DNA of 64,000 nt, from the NCBI RefSeq assembly GCF_030708455.1, contig NZ_JAUYWF010000002.1, forward strand, positions 124,001 to 188,000. The letters run 5' to 3'. Shown here piece after piece: positions 27,161-37,169 of this stretch. Both the position numbers and the translations under genes were made by a program. The first letter of the stretch is position 1; every line of letters starts with the position of its first letter. Source of the DNA: Halomonas sp. SSL-5 (lineage in GTDB: Bacteria; Pseudomonadota; Gammaproteobacteria; Pseudomonadales; Halomonadaceae). The notes beneath the pieces are model-generated. The model had not been told where the DNA came from. It searched no databases and saw only the letters and a list, made by a program, of their open reading frames with translations.

Positions 27161-27712
27161 TCAGCGCCGGCTCACTCGGGGATCGATCATCCGCATGAGC
27201 ACCGGATGCCGATCGATGAAATGATGCTTGAGGGCCGCGGCGGCGTGCCCGGCGGACAGGATGATCAGGGCCAGGGCAGAGTACCAGTGCACCCAGCCGG
27301 CCACGCTGGCCTGATTGGGCAGGTCACTGATCAACGCAGGCACCGTGACCCAGTCGAATATCGCGATGCCCTTGCCGTCGGCGGTTGAGATCAGATAACC
27401 GCTGACCAGCACCACCAGCATCAGCACATAGAGGCCCAGGTGCCCGAGATGGGCGGCGAGGCGCTCCAGGCGATGGCCCAGGGCCTGCGGGGTCGGGTTG
27501 ACCAGGCGCCAGATCAGCCGCAGCAGGGTGGCAAAGAGCACCAACATGCCCAGCGAGCGATGCCACCAGGGACCCAGGTTGTACCAGGGGTCGTAATAAC
27601 CCAGCCCGGTCATCCACCAGCCCAGGATGAACAGGCCGATGATGGCGATCGCCAGGACCCAGTGCAGCAGGATGCTGACGAGCCCCCAGCCGTGTTTGGT
27701 GTTACGCCACAT
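27161..27712 (-). CDS. Cytochrome b561 family protein
   Basis: A 183-residue, four-helix membrane cytochrome. Conserved haem-ligand histidines are visible: LLHWVLA (His17), PWWHRSLGM (about His51), and two in the last helices (WVHWYSALA and GHAAAALKHHF). It should shuttle electrons between the quinone pool and a periplasmic partner, here probably linked to the YceI protein encoded 51 bp downstream. Homologues such as CybB oxidise quinol with superoxide as substrate; this protein's acceptor is not known. Confidence 0.9.
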   Translation of the reverse strand: MWRNTKHGWGLVSILLHWVLAIAIIGLFILGWWMTGLGYYDPWYNLGPWWHRSLGMLVLFATLLRLIWRLVNPTPQALGHRLERLAAHLGHLGLYVLMLVVLVSGYLISTADGKGIAIFDWVTVPALISDLPNQASVAGWVHWYSALALIILSAGHAAAALKHHFIDRHPVLMRMIDPRVSRR

Positions 27713-27782
27713 GGTCGCTCCGAACGCGTAATCGATGCATCACAGCCTACCCGAGCCGACCGTTCGAGTCCGCTGAATAATG

Positions 27783-27799
27783 CCGAATGCTGCATTCGG
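27783..27799. promoter_or_regulatory. Perfect palindrome upstream of the cytochrome b561 gene
   Basis: CCGAATGC-T-GCATTCGG is a 17-base perfect dyad about 70 bp upstream of the cytochrome b561 start. The size and symmetry suit a dimeric operator; a metZ-side hairpin is less likely because a separate metZ terminator lies next to it. Confidence 0.35.
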
Positions 27800-27836
27800 A
27801 AAAACCGCTGCTTCGGGGGGAACCGTCGAGACAAGA

Positions 27837-27867
27837 ACGCCCGTGCCGGGGGTCACGGCACGGGCGT
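27837..27867 (-). terminator. Terminator after metZ
   Basis: ACGCCCGTGCCG (27837-27848) pairs with CGGCACGGGCGT (27856-27867) around a 7-base loop. On the minus strand TTCTTGTC follows, a weak T run. It lies just downstream of the metZ stop. Confidence 0.7.
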
Positions 27868-27893
27868 CATGCTGGGCCGACGCCGAAGCCGGA

Positions 27894-29090
27894 TCACACC
27901 AGGGCGTCGAGCCCTCGGGCGAGGTCGCTGCGGATATCGTCGAGGGCCTCGAGACCCACCGCCACGCGGATCAGCCCCTCGGCGATACCGGCTGCCGCCT
28001 TCTGGGCGTCGGAGAGGCGCCCGTGGGTGGTGGTGGCGGGATGAGTGATGGTGCTCTTCACATCCCCCAGGTTGCCGGTGATGGAGAGCAGCCGGGTGGC
28101 GTCAATCACCGACCAGGCCGCTTCACGGCCGCCCTCGACCTCGAAGCCCAGCACGGCCCCGAAGCCGCGTTGCTGGCGGGCGGCCAGGGCGTGCTGCGGA
28201 TGGCTCGCGAGGCCGCTGTAGTGCACCCTGGCCACCGCGGGGTGGGCCTCGAGCCACTCGGCGAGAGACTGGGCATTCTCGCAGTGGGCCTTCATGCGCA
28301 GGTTGAGGGTCTCGAGGCCCTTGGTGAAGACCCAGGCGTTGAAGGGGCTCAGGCAGGGGCCGCAGGTACGCACCACCCCGAACACCTCCTCCAGCTCCTT
28401 GTCGCGGCCCACCACGGCACCGCCGATTGCCCTGCCCTGGCCGTCCAGATACTTGGTGGCGGAATGGATCACGAGATCCGCACCCAGCGCCAACGGCTTC
28501 TGCAGCGCCGGGGTCAGGAAGCAATTGTCGATGGCCAGCAGCGCGTCGTGGCGATGGGCGATCTCGGCCAGGGCGGCGATATCCACCACTTCGGAGAGCG
28601 GGTTGGAGGGCGTCTCGGCGAACAGCAGCTTGGTGGCCGGCGTGATCGCCGCCTCCCAGGCCGCGAGGTCGGAGAGCTCCACATAGCGGGTGGTGATACC
28701 CAGCTTGCCGAGGTACTTGTCGAACAGGCTTACCGTGGAGCCGAACAGCGAGCGCGAGGCGACGATCTCGTCACCGGCCGAGAGCAGTGCCAGCGCCGTG
28801 GAGAGGATCGCCGCCATGCCCGAGCTGGTGGCCACGCAACGCTCGCCACCCTCCAGCGCCGCCAGGCGACGCTCGAAGGTACGCACCGTGGGATTGGTGA
28901 AGCGCGAGTAGATGTTGCCGGGCTCCTCGCCGCTGAACTTGCGCGCCGCCTCGGCGGCACTGCCGTAGACGAAGCTCGAAGTGGGGAAGATCGGTTCGCC
29001 GTGTTCCTGCTCGAAGGTGCGGTCGTGGCCGGCACGGATCGCCAGGGTCTCGAGCGCCCAGGGCGATGCGGAATCGTGTTCGTCATGCAT
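27894..29090 (-). CDS. metZ: O-succinylhomoserine sulfhydrylase
   Basis: A 398-residue PLP enzyme of the Cys/Met metabolism family. It makes homocysteine from O-succinylhomoserine and sulfide. The cofactor lysine is in HSATKYLDGQGR, and the family segments TSSFVYGSAAEAA, YSRFTNPT and SSGMAAIL are present. The ATG at 29090 is preferred; a TTG at 29105 overlaps the purF stop (TTGA). The purF-metZ order matches Pseudomonas, where MetZ rather than MetB/MetC provides direct sulfhydrylation. It is the last gene of the long biosynthetic block. Confidence 0.94.
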   Translation of the reverse strand: MHDEHDSASPWALETLAIRAGHDRTFEQEHGEPIFPTSSFVYGSAAEAARKFSGEEPGNIYSRFTNPTVRTFERRLAALEGGERCVATSSGMAAILSTALALLSAGDEIVASRSLFGSTVSLFDKYLGKLGITTRYVELSDLAAWEAAITPATKLLFAETPSNPLSEVVDIAALAEIAHRHDALLAIDNCFLTPALQKPLALGADLVIHSATKYLDGQGRAIGGAVVGRDKELEEVFGVVRTCGPCLSPFNAWVFTKGLETLNLRMKAHCENAQSLAEWLEAHPAVARVHYSGLASHPQHALAARQQRGFGAVLGFEVEGGREAAWSVIDATRLLSITGNLGDVKSTITHPATTTHGRLSDAQKAAAGIAEGLIRVAVGLEALDDIRSDLARGLDALV

Positions 29091-29101
29091 GCGGGTCGGC
29101 C

Positions 29102-30622
29102 TCAATCGTCGATATCGTCTTCGAGGTTGTGGGTGCCGACCAGGGCGTGGTCGCCGGCACTCTGCTGCTTGGCATCGTCATTGCGCGAGGCCTCCAGCGC
29201 CGCCAGGTAGGCGTCGTCGATATCACCGGTCACGTAGTTGCCATCGAACACCGAGCAGTCGAAGGCCTCGAGGTTGGGGTTGACCTCGCGACAGGCCGTC
29301 TTCAGGTCCTCGAGGTCCTGGTAGAAGATGCGGTCGGCGCCGATCAGCTCCCCCACCTCGGCCTCGCTGCGCCCGTGGGCGATCAGCTCGCCGGCCGCCG
29401 GCATGTCGATGCCGTAGACATTGGGGTAGCGCACCGGCGGCGCGGCGGAGGCGAAGTAGACCTTTCGCGCGCCGGCCTCTCGGGCCATCTGGATGATCTG
29501 CCTGCAGGTGGTACCGCGCACGATGGAGTCGTCCACCAGCAGCACGTTCTTGCCCTTGAACTCGATGCCGATGGCGTTGAGCTTCTGGCGCACCGATTTC
29601 CGGCGCTGGGTCTGGCCCGGCATGATGAAGGTGCGACCGATATAGCGGTTCTTCATGAAGCCCTCGCGGTAGGTCACTCCGAGGTGCTGGGCGAGCTCCA
29701 GCGCCGAGGTGCGCGAGGTGTCGGGGATCGGTATCACCACGTCGATGTCGTGCTCCGGCCACTCGCTCTGGATGCGATCGCCAAGCTTGCGGCCCATCTG
29801 CATGCGGGTGCCGTAGACATAGGCGCCATCGAGGATCGAGTCCGGGCGCGCCAGGTAGACGTGCTCAAAGATGCAGGAGGTCAGCCGCGGGGCATCGGCG
29901 CATTGCTGGGTGTGGATCTCGCCCTGCATGTCGACGAAGATCGCCTCGCCCGGGGCCAGGTCGCGATGCAGCTCGAAGCCGCCCACGTCGAGCGCCACCG
30001 ACTCGGAGGCGATCATCACCTCCTGGCCGGCGCCCTCGTCCCGCGTACCGAACACCACGGGACGGATTCCATGGGGATCCCGGAAGGCCACCAGGCCCAC
30101 GCCGTTGATGATCGCCACCGCGGCGTAGCCACCCTTGCAGCGCCGGTGCACGCGGCGCACGGAGTCGAAGACGTCCCCCGGCCCCAGGTGCAGCCCCTGC
30201 TTGCCCAGTTCGTGGGCGAAGACGTTGAGCAGCACCTCGGAGTCGGAGCTGGTGTTGATATGACGCAGGTCCGAGGAGAACAGCTCCTGCTTGAGCTGAT
30301 CGGAATTGGTCAGGTTGCCGTTGTGGGCCAGGGCGATGCCGTAGGGGGAGTTGACGTAGAACGGCTGGGACTCCGCCTCGCTGGAGGAGCCGGCGGTGGG
30401 ATAGCGGACGTGGCCGATGCCCAGGCTGCCCTTGAGGCGCGCCATATGGCGGGTGTGGAAGACATCCCGCACCAGCCCGTTGCTCTTGCGCAGCAGAAAG
30501 CGGCCCTCATGCCAGGTCATCATGCCGGCGGCGTCCTGTCCGCGATGCTGGAGCACCGTCAGGGCGTCATAGATGCCCTGGTTCACCGCCTGCTTGGCCA
30601 TCAGGCCCACAATACCGCACAT
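29102..30622 (-). CDS. purF: Amidophosphoribosyltransferase
   Basis: A 506-residue enzyme for the first committed step of purine synthesis (PRPP plus glutamine to phosphoribosylamine). The mature N-terminal nucleophile is Cys2 in MCGIVGLM. The glutaminase segments [11 protein letters not shown] and [10 protein letters not shown] are present. The phosphoribosyltransferase PRPP loop is [13 protein letters not shown]. It lies after cvpA, as in E. coli and Pseudomonas, but separated by a 186-bp gap that contains an inverted repeat. Confidence 0.97.
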   Translation of the reverse strand: MCGIVGLMAKQAVNQGIYDALTVLQHRGQDAAGMMTWHEGRFLLRKSNGLVRDVFHTRHMARLKGSLGIGHVRYPTAGSSSEAESQPFYVNSPYGIALAHNGNLTNSDQLKQELFSSDLRHINTSSDSEVLLNVFAHELGKQGLHLGPGDVFDSVRRVHRRCKGGYAAVAIINGVGLVAFRDPHGIRPVVFGTRDEGAGQEVMIASESVALDVGGFELHRDLAPGEAIFVDMQGEIHTQQCADAPRLTSCIFEHVYLARPDSILDGAYVYGTRMQMGRKLGDRIQSEWPEHDIDVVIPIPDTSRTSALELAQHLGVTYREGFMKNRYIGRTFIMPGQTQRRKSVRQKLNAIGIEFKGKNVLLVDDSIVRGTTCRQIIQMAREAGARKVYFASAAPPVRYPNVYGIDMPAAGELIAHGRSEAEVGELIGADRIFYQDLEDLKTACREVNPNLEAFDCSVFDGNYVTGDIDDAYLAALEASRNDDAKQQSAGDHALVGTHNLEDDIDD

Positions 30623-30648
30623 TCCACCTTACCTCGCTTTGCTGGAAC

Positions 30649-30775
30649 TTGCCTTGACTGAGACTTCAGGTCTATCGCAAATAGCTCGGGGCTGATCTGG
30701 CGACAAGCGCCCCTGTGTTCCTGTAACTGCGATAGTTCTGACTGAAACTTGCCTTGCTTGGAACTTGCTTGTAGA
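30649..30775. repeat. Inverted and direct repeats in the cvpA-purF gap
   Basis: CTATCGCA (from 30672) faces TGCGATAG (from about 30727), with outer matching CAG/CTG, forming one imperfect long hairpin. Outside it, AACTTGCCTTG occurs twice (near 30652 and 30747) and GGAACTTGC again near 30761. Inside the loop, CTCGGGGCTGATCTGG (near 30690) resembles the left end of the covarying repeat family. The block looks like the remains of a small mobile or REP-like element in the cvpA-purF leader. Confidence 0.55.
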
Positions 30776-30808
30776 GACACCGCGCCCCGCGGGGCCGGCA
30801 CTCGGAAA

Positions 30809-31393
30809 TCATCTCTCGGAGGGCGTCGTCGTGTCGCTGTCGGGCGTGGCGTCCTCGGCCGGTTTGGCGCCCGGCAGTGAGAGCTCGCCAAGCGACCCGG
30901 GCGCCTCGGGAATCCGGCCATCCCAGGCCTCGAAGTGGCTCACCGCCCAGCCACGTAGCTGTTCGAGATGCGGACGCAACACCGCTCCCTGCCACGCCTC
31001 CAGCCTGGCCAGTGGCGTCAGCCCGATCACGATGGTCACCAGCACCAGGATCGCGGCCCCCTTGGCCACCCCGAAGGCGGCCCCCAGCAACCGGTTGACC
31101 AGCCCCATGCCGACCCACTCCACGGCGGCCTGCAGCAGGCGAATGATGATGCCGCAGGCCAGCACCACGCCGAGTATCACCAGCACGAAGGCCAGCACCA
31201 GGCGGCCATCGGCGCTGTCGATGACACCGGCCAGCAGGTCGGCCACCGGCTGAGCCAGCACACGCGCCGCCAGCAGGGCGACGACCCACGCCGCCAGGCC
31301 CAGGGCTTCGCGGACCAGGCCACGCAGCAGGCCAGTGATACCTGTCACCGCCAGCAGCGCGATAAAGGTCCAATCGAGCCAGGTCAGGGTCAT
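30809..31393 (-). CDS. cvpA: CvpA family membrane protein
   Basis: A 194-residue inner-membrane protein. Four hydrophobic segments are seen (residues ~7-25, 28-48, 65-85 and 100-125), preceded by WLDWTFIALLAVTGITGLLRGLVREA, the family start. The last ~50 residues are acidic and soluble. CvpA is needed for colicin V production and envelope-stress tolerance in enterobacteria; the biochemical role is unsettled. It starts two bases after the SPOR gene's stop, in the conserved accD-folC-dedD-cvpA-purF order. Confidence 0.92.
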   Translation of the reverse strand: MTLTWLDWTFIALLAVTGITGLLRGLVREALGLAAWVVALLAARVLAQPVADLLAGVIDSADGRLVLAFVLVILGVVLACGIIIRLLQAAVEWVGMGLVNRLLGAAFGVAKGAAILVLVTIVIGLTPLARLEAWQGAVLRPHLEQLRGWAVSHFEAWDGRIPEAPGSLGELSLPGAKPAEDATPDSDTTTPSER

Positions 31394-31394
31394 G

Positions 31395-32054
31395 TCACTC
31401 TCTCACCCGCACCAGCAGGCCCTGGAGGTTGATCCGCGCCTTCACCTCGGCGACCGCCCGTTCGCCGGCCTCGGAGCTGGCGAAGGGTCCCACGTAGACG
31501 GTGGTGAGGTCGTTGCCGCGCGGGCGGCTGTAGGCGCTGAAGCCCTCGTCGCGCAGCTGGCTCAGCAGCCTCTCGACGTTGGCCGGCTCGCCGAAGCTGC
31601 CCACCTGAACGGCCCACTCGCCCTCCGCCACGGCGGGCTCCACCGTCTCGGCGTCGGCCTGACCGGATGCCGAGGGGGTCTCGGCCAGGCGCTGGTCGGC
31701 GGCCCGCGCCAGCTCGGCGATCGGGTCGATGGCGGGCTCGGCGGCCGGCTCCTCGGCGGGAGACTCCCCGGCCATCCCGGTCGGGTCTGGCTCGGGACTC
31801 GCCTGGTCATCCGGAGAGAGCCGGGGAGCCGGCTCGGGCACCTCGTCGGACGAAGCGGACCCCGACAGGCTGGCCGGTGGCACCGGCTCGGGGACGTCGT
31901 GTCGCTCGACGTCGATGGGTGCATCGATGCTCAACACCGGCTCGGGACGCTCGTCCCGAGGGGCCGGCTCGTCGAACAGCATGGGCACGAAGATCACCGC
32001 CAGGGCAATCAGGATCACGGCGCCACTGAGACGCTCTCGCATACCGTACTTCAC
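31395..32054 (-). CDS. SPOR-domain protein (DedD-like)
   Basis: A 219-residue protein anchored by one N-terminal membrane helix (GAVILIALAVIFVPMLF). A Pro/Glu-rich linker of ~100 residues leads to a C-terminal SPOR domain (EWAVQVGSFGEPANVERLLSQL, then TVYVGPFAS). SPOR domains bind denuded septal peptidoglycan, so it is probably a division-site protein like E. coli DedD. The GTG start has GGGAGG 7 bases upstream and overlaps the folC stop by four bases (GTGA). Confidence 0.9.
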   Translation of the reverse strand: MKYGMRERLSGAVILIALAVIFVPMLFDEPAPRDERPEPVLSIDAPIDVERHDVPEPVPPASLSGSASSDEVPEPAPRLSPDDQASPEPDPTGMAGESPAEEPAAEPAIDPIAELARAADQRLAETPSASGQADAETVEPAVAEGEWAVQVGSFGEPANVERLLSQLRDEGFSAYSRPRGNDLTTVYVGPFASSEAGERAVAEVKARINLQGLLVRVRE

Positions 32055-33319
32055 GGGGCTACCTCCCTGGAGCTCGTGTCCTCAGTCTGACCCGGCGAGG
32101 CGTGACTCGCCAGCCATTGCAGTACCTCGCCCACCGTGAAGAAGGAACCGCATACCAGCACGCGGTCCTCGGCTTCCAGCCGGCTGGCCAGCCAGGCCGC
32201 CGCCTCGCCGGGCGAGGCGGCGCGGTGCAGGACGCGCTCGCCCTGTTCCTCGAGGTGTTCGGCCAGGTCATCGGCGCTGCGCGCCCGCTCGCCGGCCAGG
32301 CTCGCCGTTACCCAGCCATCAACAACCGGCGCCAGGGCGGCGATCACGCCGGGAGCGTCCTTGTCGCCGAGCATGGCCAGCAGCGCCAGGGTACGCCCGC
32401 GACAGGGACGGGCCCGCAAGCGGGCAGCCAGATAGTCGGCCGCGTGAGGGTTGTGGCCCACGTCCAGGCACCACTGCCCCAGCCACTGCATGCGGCCGGG
32501 CAGGCGCACCTCGGAGAGTGCCCGCCGGCACGCCTCGTCCTCCAGCGTCACACCAGCAAGACTCAAGGCCTGGAGCGCCGTGGCGGCATTATCCAGGGGC
32601 AGGCCGGGGTCCGGGAGGGTGGGATCCCAGGCGTAGGCCTCGCCCAGGGCGTAGACGGGGGCACCCAGCTCGTCGGCGACCTCCCGCACGCTGGCGGGGA
32701 GCGTGGTGCTGCCCAGCACCGCGGGACGCCCTGGGCGCAGGATGCCGGCCTTCTCGCGGCCGATCTGCGCAAGGTCGGTACCCAGGAAGGCGGCGTGGTC
32801 CTGAGCCACGGTGGTCACCACCGCCACGTCGGGGTCGATGATGTTCACCGCGTCGAGCCGGCCACCCAGGCCCACCTCGAGGATGGCGAGGTCGAAAGGC
32901 CGCTGCGAGATGGCCCACAGCGCCCCCAGGGTGCCCACCTCGAAGTAGGTCAGGCTGACGGGGGCGCCGGCCAGGCGTGCCGCCTCCACCGCCTCGAAGC
33001 CGGCGATCAGCGTCGCGTCGTCGGCCTCCTGACCGTCGAGGCGCAGCCGCTCGTTGTAGCGGACCAGATGAGGAGAGGTATAGGTCGCCGTGGTCAGGCC
33101 ATGGGCGCGGGCCAGCGCCTCCAGCATGGCCACCGTGGAGCCCTTGCCGTTGGTGCCCGCCACGGTGATCACGCGGCCGGCCAGGCGGCCCTCCAGCAGC
33201 CCCATGCGCCGGGCGACCTCGGCAACGCGCTCGAGGCCGAGGTCGATCCCCACGGGATGGGCGGCCTCGAGACGGGCCAGCCAGGCGTCCAGGGTGGTGG
33301 TAGGCGTCGCCTCGCTCAT
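32051..33319 (-). CDS. folC: Folylpolyglutamate/dihydrofolate synthase
   Basis: A 422-residue Mur-ligase-type enzyme that adds glutamate to dihydropteroate and folates. The ATP loop is VAGTNGKGSTVAMLEAL. YTSPHLVRYNERLRL, LEVGLGGRLDAVN, VTTVAQDHAAFLG and CLDVGHNPHA are characteristic. The start at 33319 lies 7 bases after the accD stop with no strong ribosome site of its own, so it is probably translated by coupling. It sits between accD and the SPOR gene, as in E. coli. Confidence 0.95.
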   Translation of the reverse strand: MSEATPTTTLDAWLARLEAAHPVGIDLGLERVAEVARRMGLLEGRLAGRVITVAGTNGKGSTVAMLEALARAHGLTTATYTSPHLVRYNERLRLDGQEADDATLIAGFEAVEAARLAGAPVSLTYFEVGTLGALWAISQRPFDLAILEVGLGGRLDAVNIIDPDVAVVTTVAQDHAAFLGTDLAQIGREKAGILRPGRPAVLGSTTLPASVREVADELGAPVYALGEAYAWDPTLPDPGLPLDNAATALQALSLAGVTLEDEACRRALSEVRLPGRMQWLGQWCLDVGHNPHAADYLAARLRARPCRGRTLALLAMLGDKDAPGVIAALAPVVDGWVTASLAGERARSADDLAEHLEEQGERVLHRAASPGEAAAWLASRLEAEDRVLVCGSFFTVGEVLQWLASHASPGQTEDTSSREVAP

Positions 33320-33326
33320 GGAGGCG

Positions 33327-34355
33327 TCAGCGCCGCTCTTCAGCGGACGCCTCATCGTCCGCCGATGCCTCGCCCTCGGCGCCGGCATCTCGCACCTCGT
33401 CAGCGGGGTCGGCCACGGCCGGCTCGGGGGCCTGTGCCTGCTCGGCCGCGTCGACCAGGTCCGGCGTCGGGGTGACCGGTGGTTCGGGCTCGCCCATGGC
33501 GGGCTGATGAGTCAGCTTACGCAGCACTCGGCCCAGGCGGTGACGGATCTCGCGGCGATGCACGATCATGTCCACGGTGCCGTGCTCGAGCAGGAACTCG
33601 CTGCGCTGGAAGCCCTCGGGGAGCTTCTCGCGCACGGTCTGCTCGATGACCCGCGGGCCGGCGAAACCGATCAGGGCGTTGGGTTCGGCCACGTTGAGGT
33701 CACCGAGCATGGCCAGCGACGCCGAGACCCCGCCGAACACGGGGTCGGTGAGCACCGAGATATAGGGCACGCCGGCCTGCTTGAGCTTCTCCAGCGCCGC
33801 CGAGGTCTTGGCCATCTGCATCAGCGAGAACAGTGCCTCCTGCATGCGCGCCCCGCCGGAGGCGGAGAAGCAGATCAGCGGGATGCGCTCCTCGAGGGCC
33901 AGGGTAGCGGCGCGCACGAACTTCTCGCCCACCACGGCGCCCATGGAGCCCCCCATGAAGGAGAACTCGAAGGCCACGGTGACCACCGGCAGGCCGTCCA
34001 GGGTGCCGCGCATGGCGATCAGGGCGTCCTTCTCGCCGGTCTCCTTCTGGGCCGCGGCCAGGCGGTCCTTGTACTTCTTGGAGTCGCGGAACTTGAGGCG
34101 ATCGACCGGCTCCACCTCGGCGGCGAGCTCCTCGCGGCCCTCCCTGTCGAGGAACCAGTCGAGCCGCTTGCGGGCGGTCAGGCGCAGGTGGTGATCGCAC
34201 TTGGGACAGACGTTGTGCTGCTTCTCGAGCTCGGGAAGGTAGAGCACCGATTCGCACTTGGGACACTTGCGCCACAACCCGTCGGGTACGCTTGCGCGGC
34301 GGTCGTGGCGCTGGATACGCCCGATGGAGGGCACGATCTTGTCTAGCCAGCTCAT
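33327..34355 (-). CDS. accD: Acetyl-CoA carboxylase carboxyltransferase subunit beta
   Basis: A 342-residue subunit of acetyl-CoA carboxylase, transferring carboxyl from biotin to acetyl-CoA for fatty-acid synthesis. The zinc ribbon is at the start ([10 protein letters not shown] and VCPKCDHHL). The crotonase-like core shows [23 protein letters not shown] and [16 protein letters not shown] ~50-residue Ala/Glu/Pro-rich acidic tail makes it longer than E. coli AccD (304). The start [10 protein letters not shown] matches the family; in-frame sequence farther upstream is unrelated. Confidence 0.96.
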   Translation of the reverse strand: MSWLDKIVPSIGRIQRHDRRASVPDGLWRKCPKCESVLYLPELEKQHNVCPKCDHHLRLTARKRLDWFLDREGREELAAEVEPVDRLKFRDSKKYKDRLAAAQKETGEKDALIAMRGTLDGLPVVTVAFEFSFMGGSMGAVVGEKFVRAATLALEERIPLICFSASGGARMQEALFSLMQMAKTSAALEKLKQAGVPYISVLTDPVFGGVSASLAMLGDLNVAEPNALIGFAGPRVIEQTVREKLPEGFQRSEFLLEHGTVDMIVHRREIRHRLGRVLRKLTHQPAMGEPEPPVTPTPDLVDAAEQAQAPEPAVADPADEVRDAGAEGEASADDEASAEERR

Positions 34356-34428
34356 GTCAGAAAGGGTCCGTGTTCGTGTCGACACCCGGGCAGGCCCCGG
34401 GTGCATGGATCGATTCGTGTGGCGAGTC

Positions 34429-35241
34429 TCAGGCGCCCAGCGCGTCCAGGGCCTGACGCATCTCGCCGAGTACTGCCTTGAGCTCGGCGGGAATCGCCTC
34501 GGGCGTCTCGGCATTGGCGGCGATACGGCTGACCAGCGCCGAGCCGACGATGACGCCGTCGGCCACCTTGCCCACCTCGGCGGCGGAGGCGCCGTCGCGG
34601 ATGCCGAAGCCCACGCACAGCGGCAGCTCGGTCATGCGCCGCAGCGGGGCCAGGTGGTCGGCAACGTCCGACGCATTGAGGATGGCGGACCCGGTGACGC
34701 CCTTGAGCGAGACGTAATAGAGATAGCCCTCGCCATGGGCACATATTGTAGCGGCCCGCTCCTCGGAAGTGGTAGGCGCGACGAGAAAGATCGAGGCGAG
34801 GCCGTGGGACTTGAGCAGCGGCCCGAGCTCCTCGGCCTCCTCGGGCGGCATGTCCACCGCCAGCACGCCGTCCACGCCGGACGCCGCGGCCTGCTCGGCG
34901 AAGCTCGCCAGGCCGATGCGCTCCATGGGGTTGAGGTAGCCCATCAGCACCACCGGGGTGGTGGCGTCGGTCTGACGGAACTCGCGCACCATCTCGAACA
35001 GGTGGGAGAGGCGCACGCCATGCTTGAGCGCCCGCTCACAGGCCTTCTGGATCACCGGACCGTCGGCCATGGGGTCGGAGAAGGGCACGCCCAGCTCGAT
35101 GATGTCGGCCCCCGCCTCCACCAGGGCGTGCATGAACCCCACGGTGTGCTCAGGCGACGGGTCGCCGGCGGTGATATAGGGAATCAGCGCACGGCGGCCC
35201 CGGGACTTGAGTTCGGCGAAGCGTTGGTCGATACGATTCAT
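34429..35241 (-). CDS. trpA: Tryptophan synthase alpha subunit
   Basis: A 270-residue TIM-barrel subunit that cleaves indole-3-glycerol phosphate to indole and glyceraldehyde-3-phosphate. The catalytic Glu is in [20 protein letters not shown] and the catalytic Asp in [37 protein letters not shown] is the phosphate site. I chose ATG 35241 ([12 protein letters not shown]) because it matches family N-termini; ATG 35256 directly abuts the trpB stop and is possible. It lies between trpB and accD. Confidence 0.95.
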   Translation of the reverse strand: MNRIDQRFAELKSRGRRALIPYITAGDPSPEHTVGFMHALVEAGADIIELGVPFSDPMADGPVIQKACERALKHGVRLSHLFEMVREFRQTDATTPVVLMGYLNPMERIGLASFAEQAAASGVDGVLAVDMPPEEAEELGPLLKSHGLASIFLVAPTTSEERAATICAHGEGYLYYVSLKGVTGSAILNASDVADHLAPLRRMTELPLCVGFGIRDGASAAEVGKVADGVIVGSALVSRIAANAETPEAIPAELKAVLGEMRQALDALGA

Positions 35242-35256
35242 GGTCTGGCCCGTCAT

Positions 35257-36471
35257 CTAGAATTCGATCCCGTCGATCTTGGCGACGGTCATGATGTCCT
35301 TGTCGCCGCGGCCGGAGAGGTTGACGACGATGTTCTGGTCGGGGCGCATGGTGGGCGCCAGCACCTTGGCATAGGCCAGGGCATGAGCAGACTCCAGGGC
35401 CGGCATGATGCCCTCGACGAGGGTCAGCTCACGAAACGCCTCGAGCACCTCGGTGTCGTTGGCGGCCACGTAGTTGACCCGGCCGACATCCTTCCAGAGC
35501 GCATGCTCCGGGCCGACGCCCGGGTAGTCGAGGCCCGCCGACACCGAGTGGGTGTCGGAGACCTGGCCGCCCTCGTCGGACATCAGATAGGTGCGATTGC
35601 CGTGCAGCACGCCGCGCGGCGCGCCGGAGGAGAGCGGCGCCGCGTGGCGACCGGTCTCGACGCCGTCGCCGCCGGCCTCGACGCCGTACATCACCACCTC
35701 GTCATCCTCGACGAAGGGGTAGAACAGCCCCATGGCGTTGGAGCCGCCGCCCACGCAGGCGACCAGCGCATCGGGCAGTTTGCCGAACTCCTCGAAGGAC
35801 TGGCGACGCGCCTCGCGGCCTACCACGGAGTTGAAGTCACGCACCAGCATCGGGTAGGGGTGGGGGCCGGCCACGGTGCCGATGATGTAGAAGGTGTCGT
35901 CGACGTTGGTGACCCAGTCGCGCAGCGCCTCGTTCATGGCGTCCTTGAGGGTGCGGGTACCGGACTCCACCGAGATCACGTTGGCTCCCAGCAGGCGCAT
36001 GCGATAGACGTTGAGCTTCTGACGCTGGATATCCTCGGCGCCCATGTAGACCTCGCACTCCAGGCCCAGCCGTGCCGCCACGGTGGCGGTGGCCACGCCG
36101 TGCTGGCCGGCACCGGTCTCGGCGATCACCCGCGGCTTGCCGCTCTTCTTGGCGAGCAGCGCCTGGCCGATGGTGTTGTTCACCTTGTGGGCGCCGGTAT
36201 GGTTGAGGTCCTCGCGCTTGAGCCAGATCTGCGCCCCGCCGAGCCGCTTCGACCACCGCTCGGCATGATAGAGCGGAGACGGCCGACCCACATAGTGGGC
36301 CAGGTCATAGTCGAATTCCGCCTGGAAGGCCGGATCATCACGAAGACTCAGGTAGGTCTTCTCCAGCTCGTCCAGGGCGAAGCTCAGGGTCTCCGAGACG
36401 AACCGGCCGCCATAGGGGCCGAAGTGGCCGCGGGCATCCGGCAGTCGGGTCAGGTCACTGAACTTGCTCAC
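35257..36471 (-). CDS. trpB: Tryptophan synthase beta subunit
   Basis: A 404-residue PLP subunit that joins indole and serine to make tryptophan. The cofactor lysine lies in [19 protein letters not shown], with the active-site Glu in [11 protein letters not shown] and the phosphate loop [14 protein letters not shown] at 36471 (VSKFSDL) is preferred because GAGGTG lies 6 bases upstream. The same frame stays open far upstream across trpF, but that part has no homology and reads against real coding. It follows trpF after a gap of about 70 bp. Confidence 0.95.
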   Translation of the reverse strand: MSKFSDLTRLPDARGHFGPYGGRFVSETLSFALDELEKTYLSLRDDPAFQAEFDYDLAHYVGRPSPLYHAERWSKRLGGAQIWLKREDLNHTGAHKVNNTIGQALLAKKSGKPRVIAETGAGQHGVATATVAARLGLECEVYMGAEDIQRQKLNVYRMRLLGANVISVESGTRTLKDAMNEALRDWVTNVDDTFYIIGTVAGPHPYPMLVRDFNSVVGREARRQSFEEFGKLPDALVACVGGGSNAMGLFYPFVEDDEVVMYGVEAGGDGVETGRHAAPLSSGAPRGVLHGNRTYLMSDEGGQVSDTHSVSAGLDYPGVGPEHALWKDVGRVNYVAANDTEVLEAFRELTLVEGIMPALESAHALAYAKVLAPTMRPDQNIVVNLSGRGDKDIMTVAKIDGIEF

Positions 36472-36539
36472 GAAAGACACCTCACAGGTCGCCATTGGGC
36501 TTGGGTTCACAGGGGCTTGTATTCCGGCGGTCGCTGGCG

Positions 36540-37169
36540 TCACCGGCACCGATCGCCATCGCGTACCGCGGCCATGAAGGCCGCCATGCGCGAGACATCC
36601 TTGATGCCCGGTGCGGCCTCGATACCGCCGGAGACATCGAGTGCGAAGGGCGCGACCGCCGTGATGGCCTCGGCGGCATTGGCCGCGCTCAGGCCTCCGG
36701 CGAGGATAACAGGTTTTGCCAGGCTTGCGGGGATCCGCGACCAGTCGAAGGTCTCGCCGGTCCCCCCCGGCACGCCGGGCCGGTAGGCATCGAGCAGCAG
36801 CGCCCGGGCCCCGGCGTAGCGCTCGGCGGCGGCGCCAGGATCGAGGTCGTCGCGCATGCGCAGGGCCTTGATCCAGGGGCGCCCGGCGGCGGCACACGCC
36901 TCGGGGGACTCGTCGCCGTGGAACTGCAGCAGGTCGAGGTGGGGCGCGCAGCGGGCGATCCACGCCGGCTCGGCATCGACGAACAGCCCCACCCGGGTGA
37001 CGAAGGCCGGTACCCGCGCGACGAGCTCGGCCAGCCGCGCCTCGTCGATGGCGCGCCGGCTGCCCGGCCAGAGCACGAAGCCCAGGGCATCGGCCCCCGC
37101 GGCCACCGCGGCATCCACGTCTTCGACCCGGGTCAGGCCGCAGAACTTCACCCGCGTGCGTCCGCTCAT
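36540..37169 (-). CDS. trpF: Phosphoribosylanthranilate isomerase
   Basis: A 209-residue barrel enzyme of tryptophan synthesis. [32 protein letters not shown] at the start holds the catalytic Cys; the catalytic Asp lies in LLLDAYRPG, and [15 protein letters not shown] with [15 protein letters not shown] forms the phosphate site. It overlaps truA by four bases (ATGA) and has a GGGAGG site. The truA-trpF order is as in Pseudomonas. Confidence 0.95.
   Translation of the reverse strand: MSGRTRVKFCGLTRVEDVDAAVAAGADALGFVLWPGSRRAIDEARLAELVARVPAFVTRVGLFVDAEPAWIARCAPHLDLLQFHGDESPEACAAAGRPWIKALRMRDDLDPGAAAERYAGARALLLDAYRPGVPGGTGETFDWSRIPASLAKPVILAGGLSAANAAEAITAVAPFALDVSGGIEAAPGIKDVSRMAAFMAAVRDGDRCR

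Noticed and set aside
30623-30808. PurR operator upstream of purF
   Set aside because: No ACGCAAACGTTTTCGT-like palindrome is present; the visible dyad is a different sequence.
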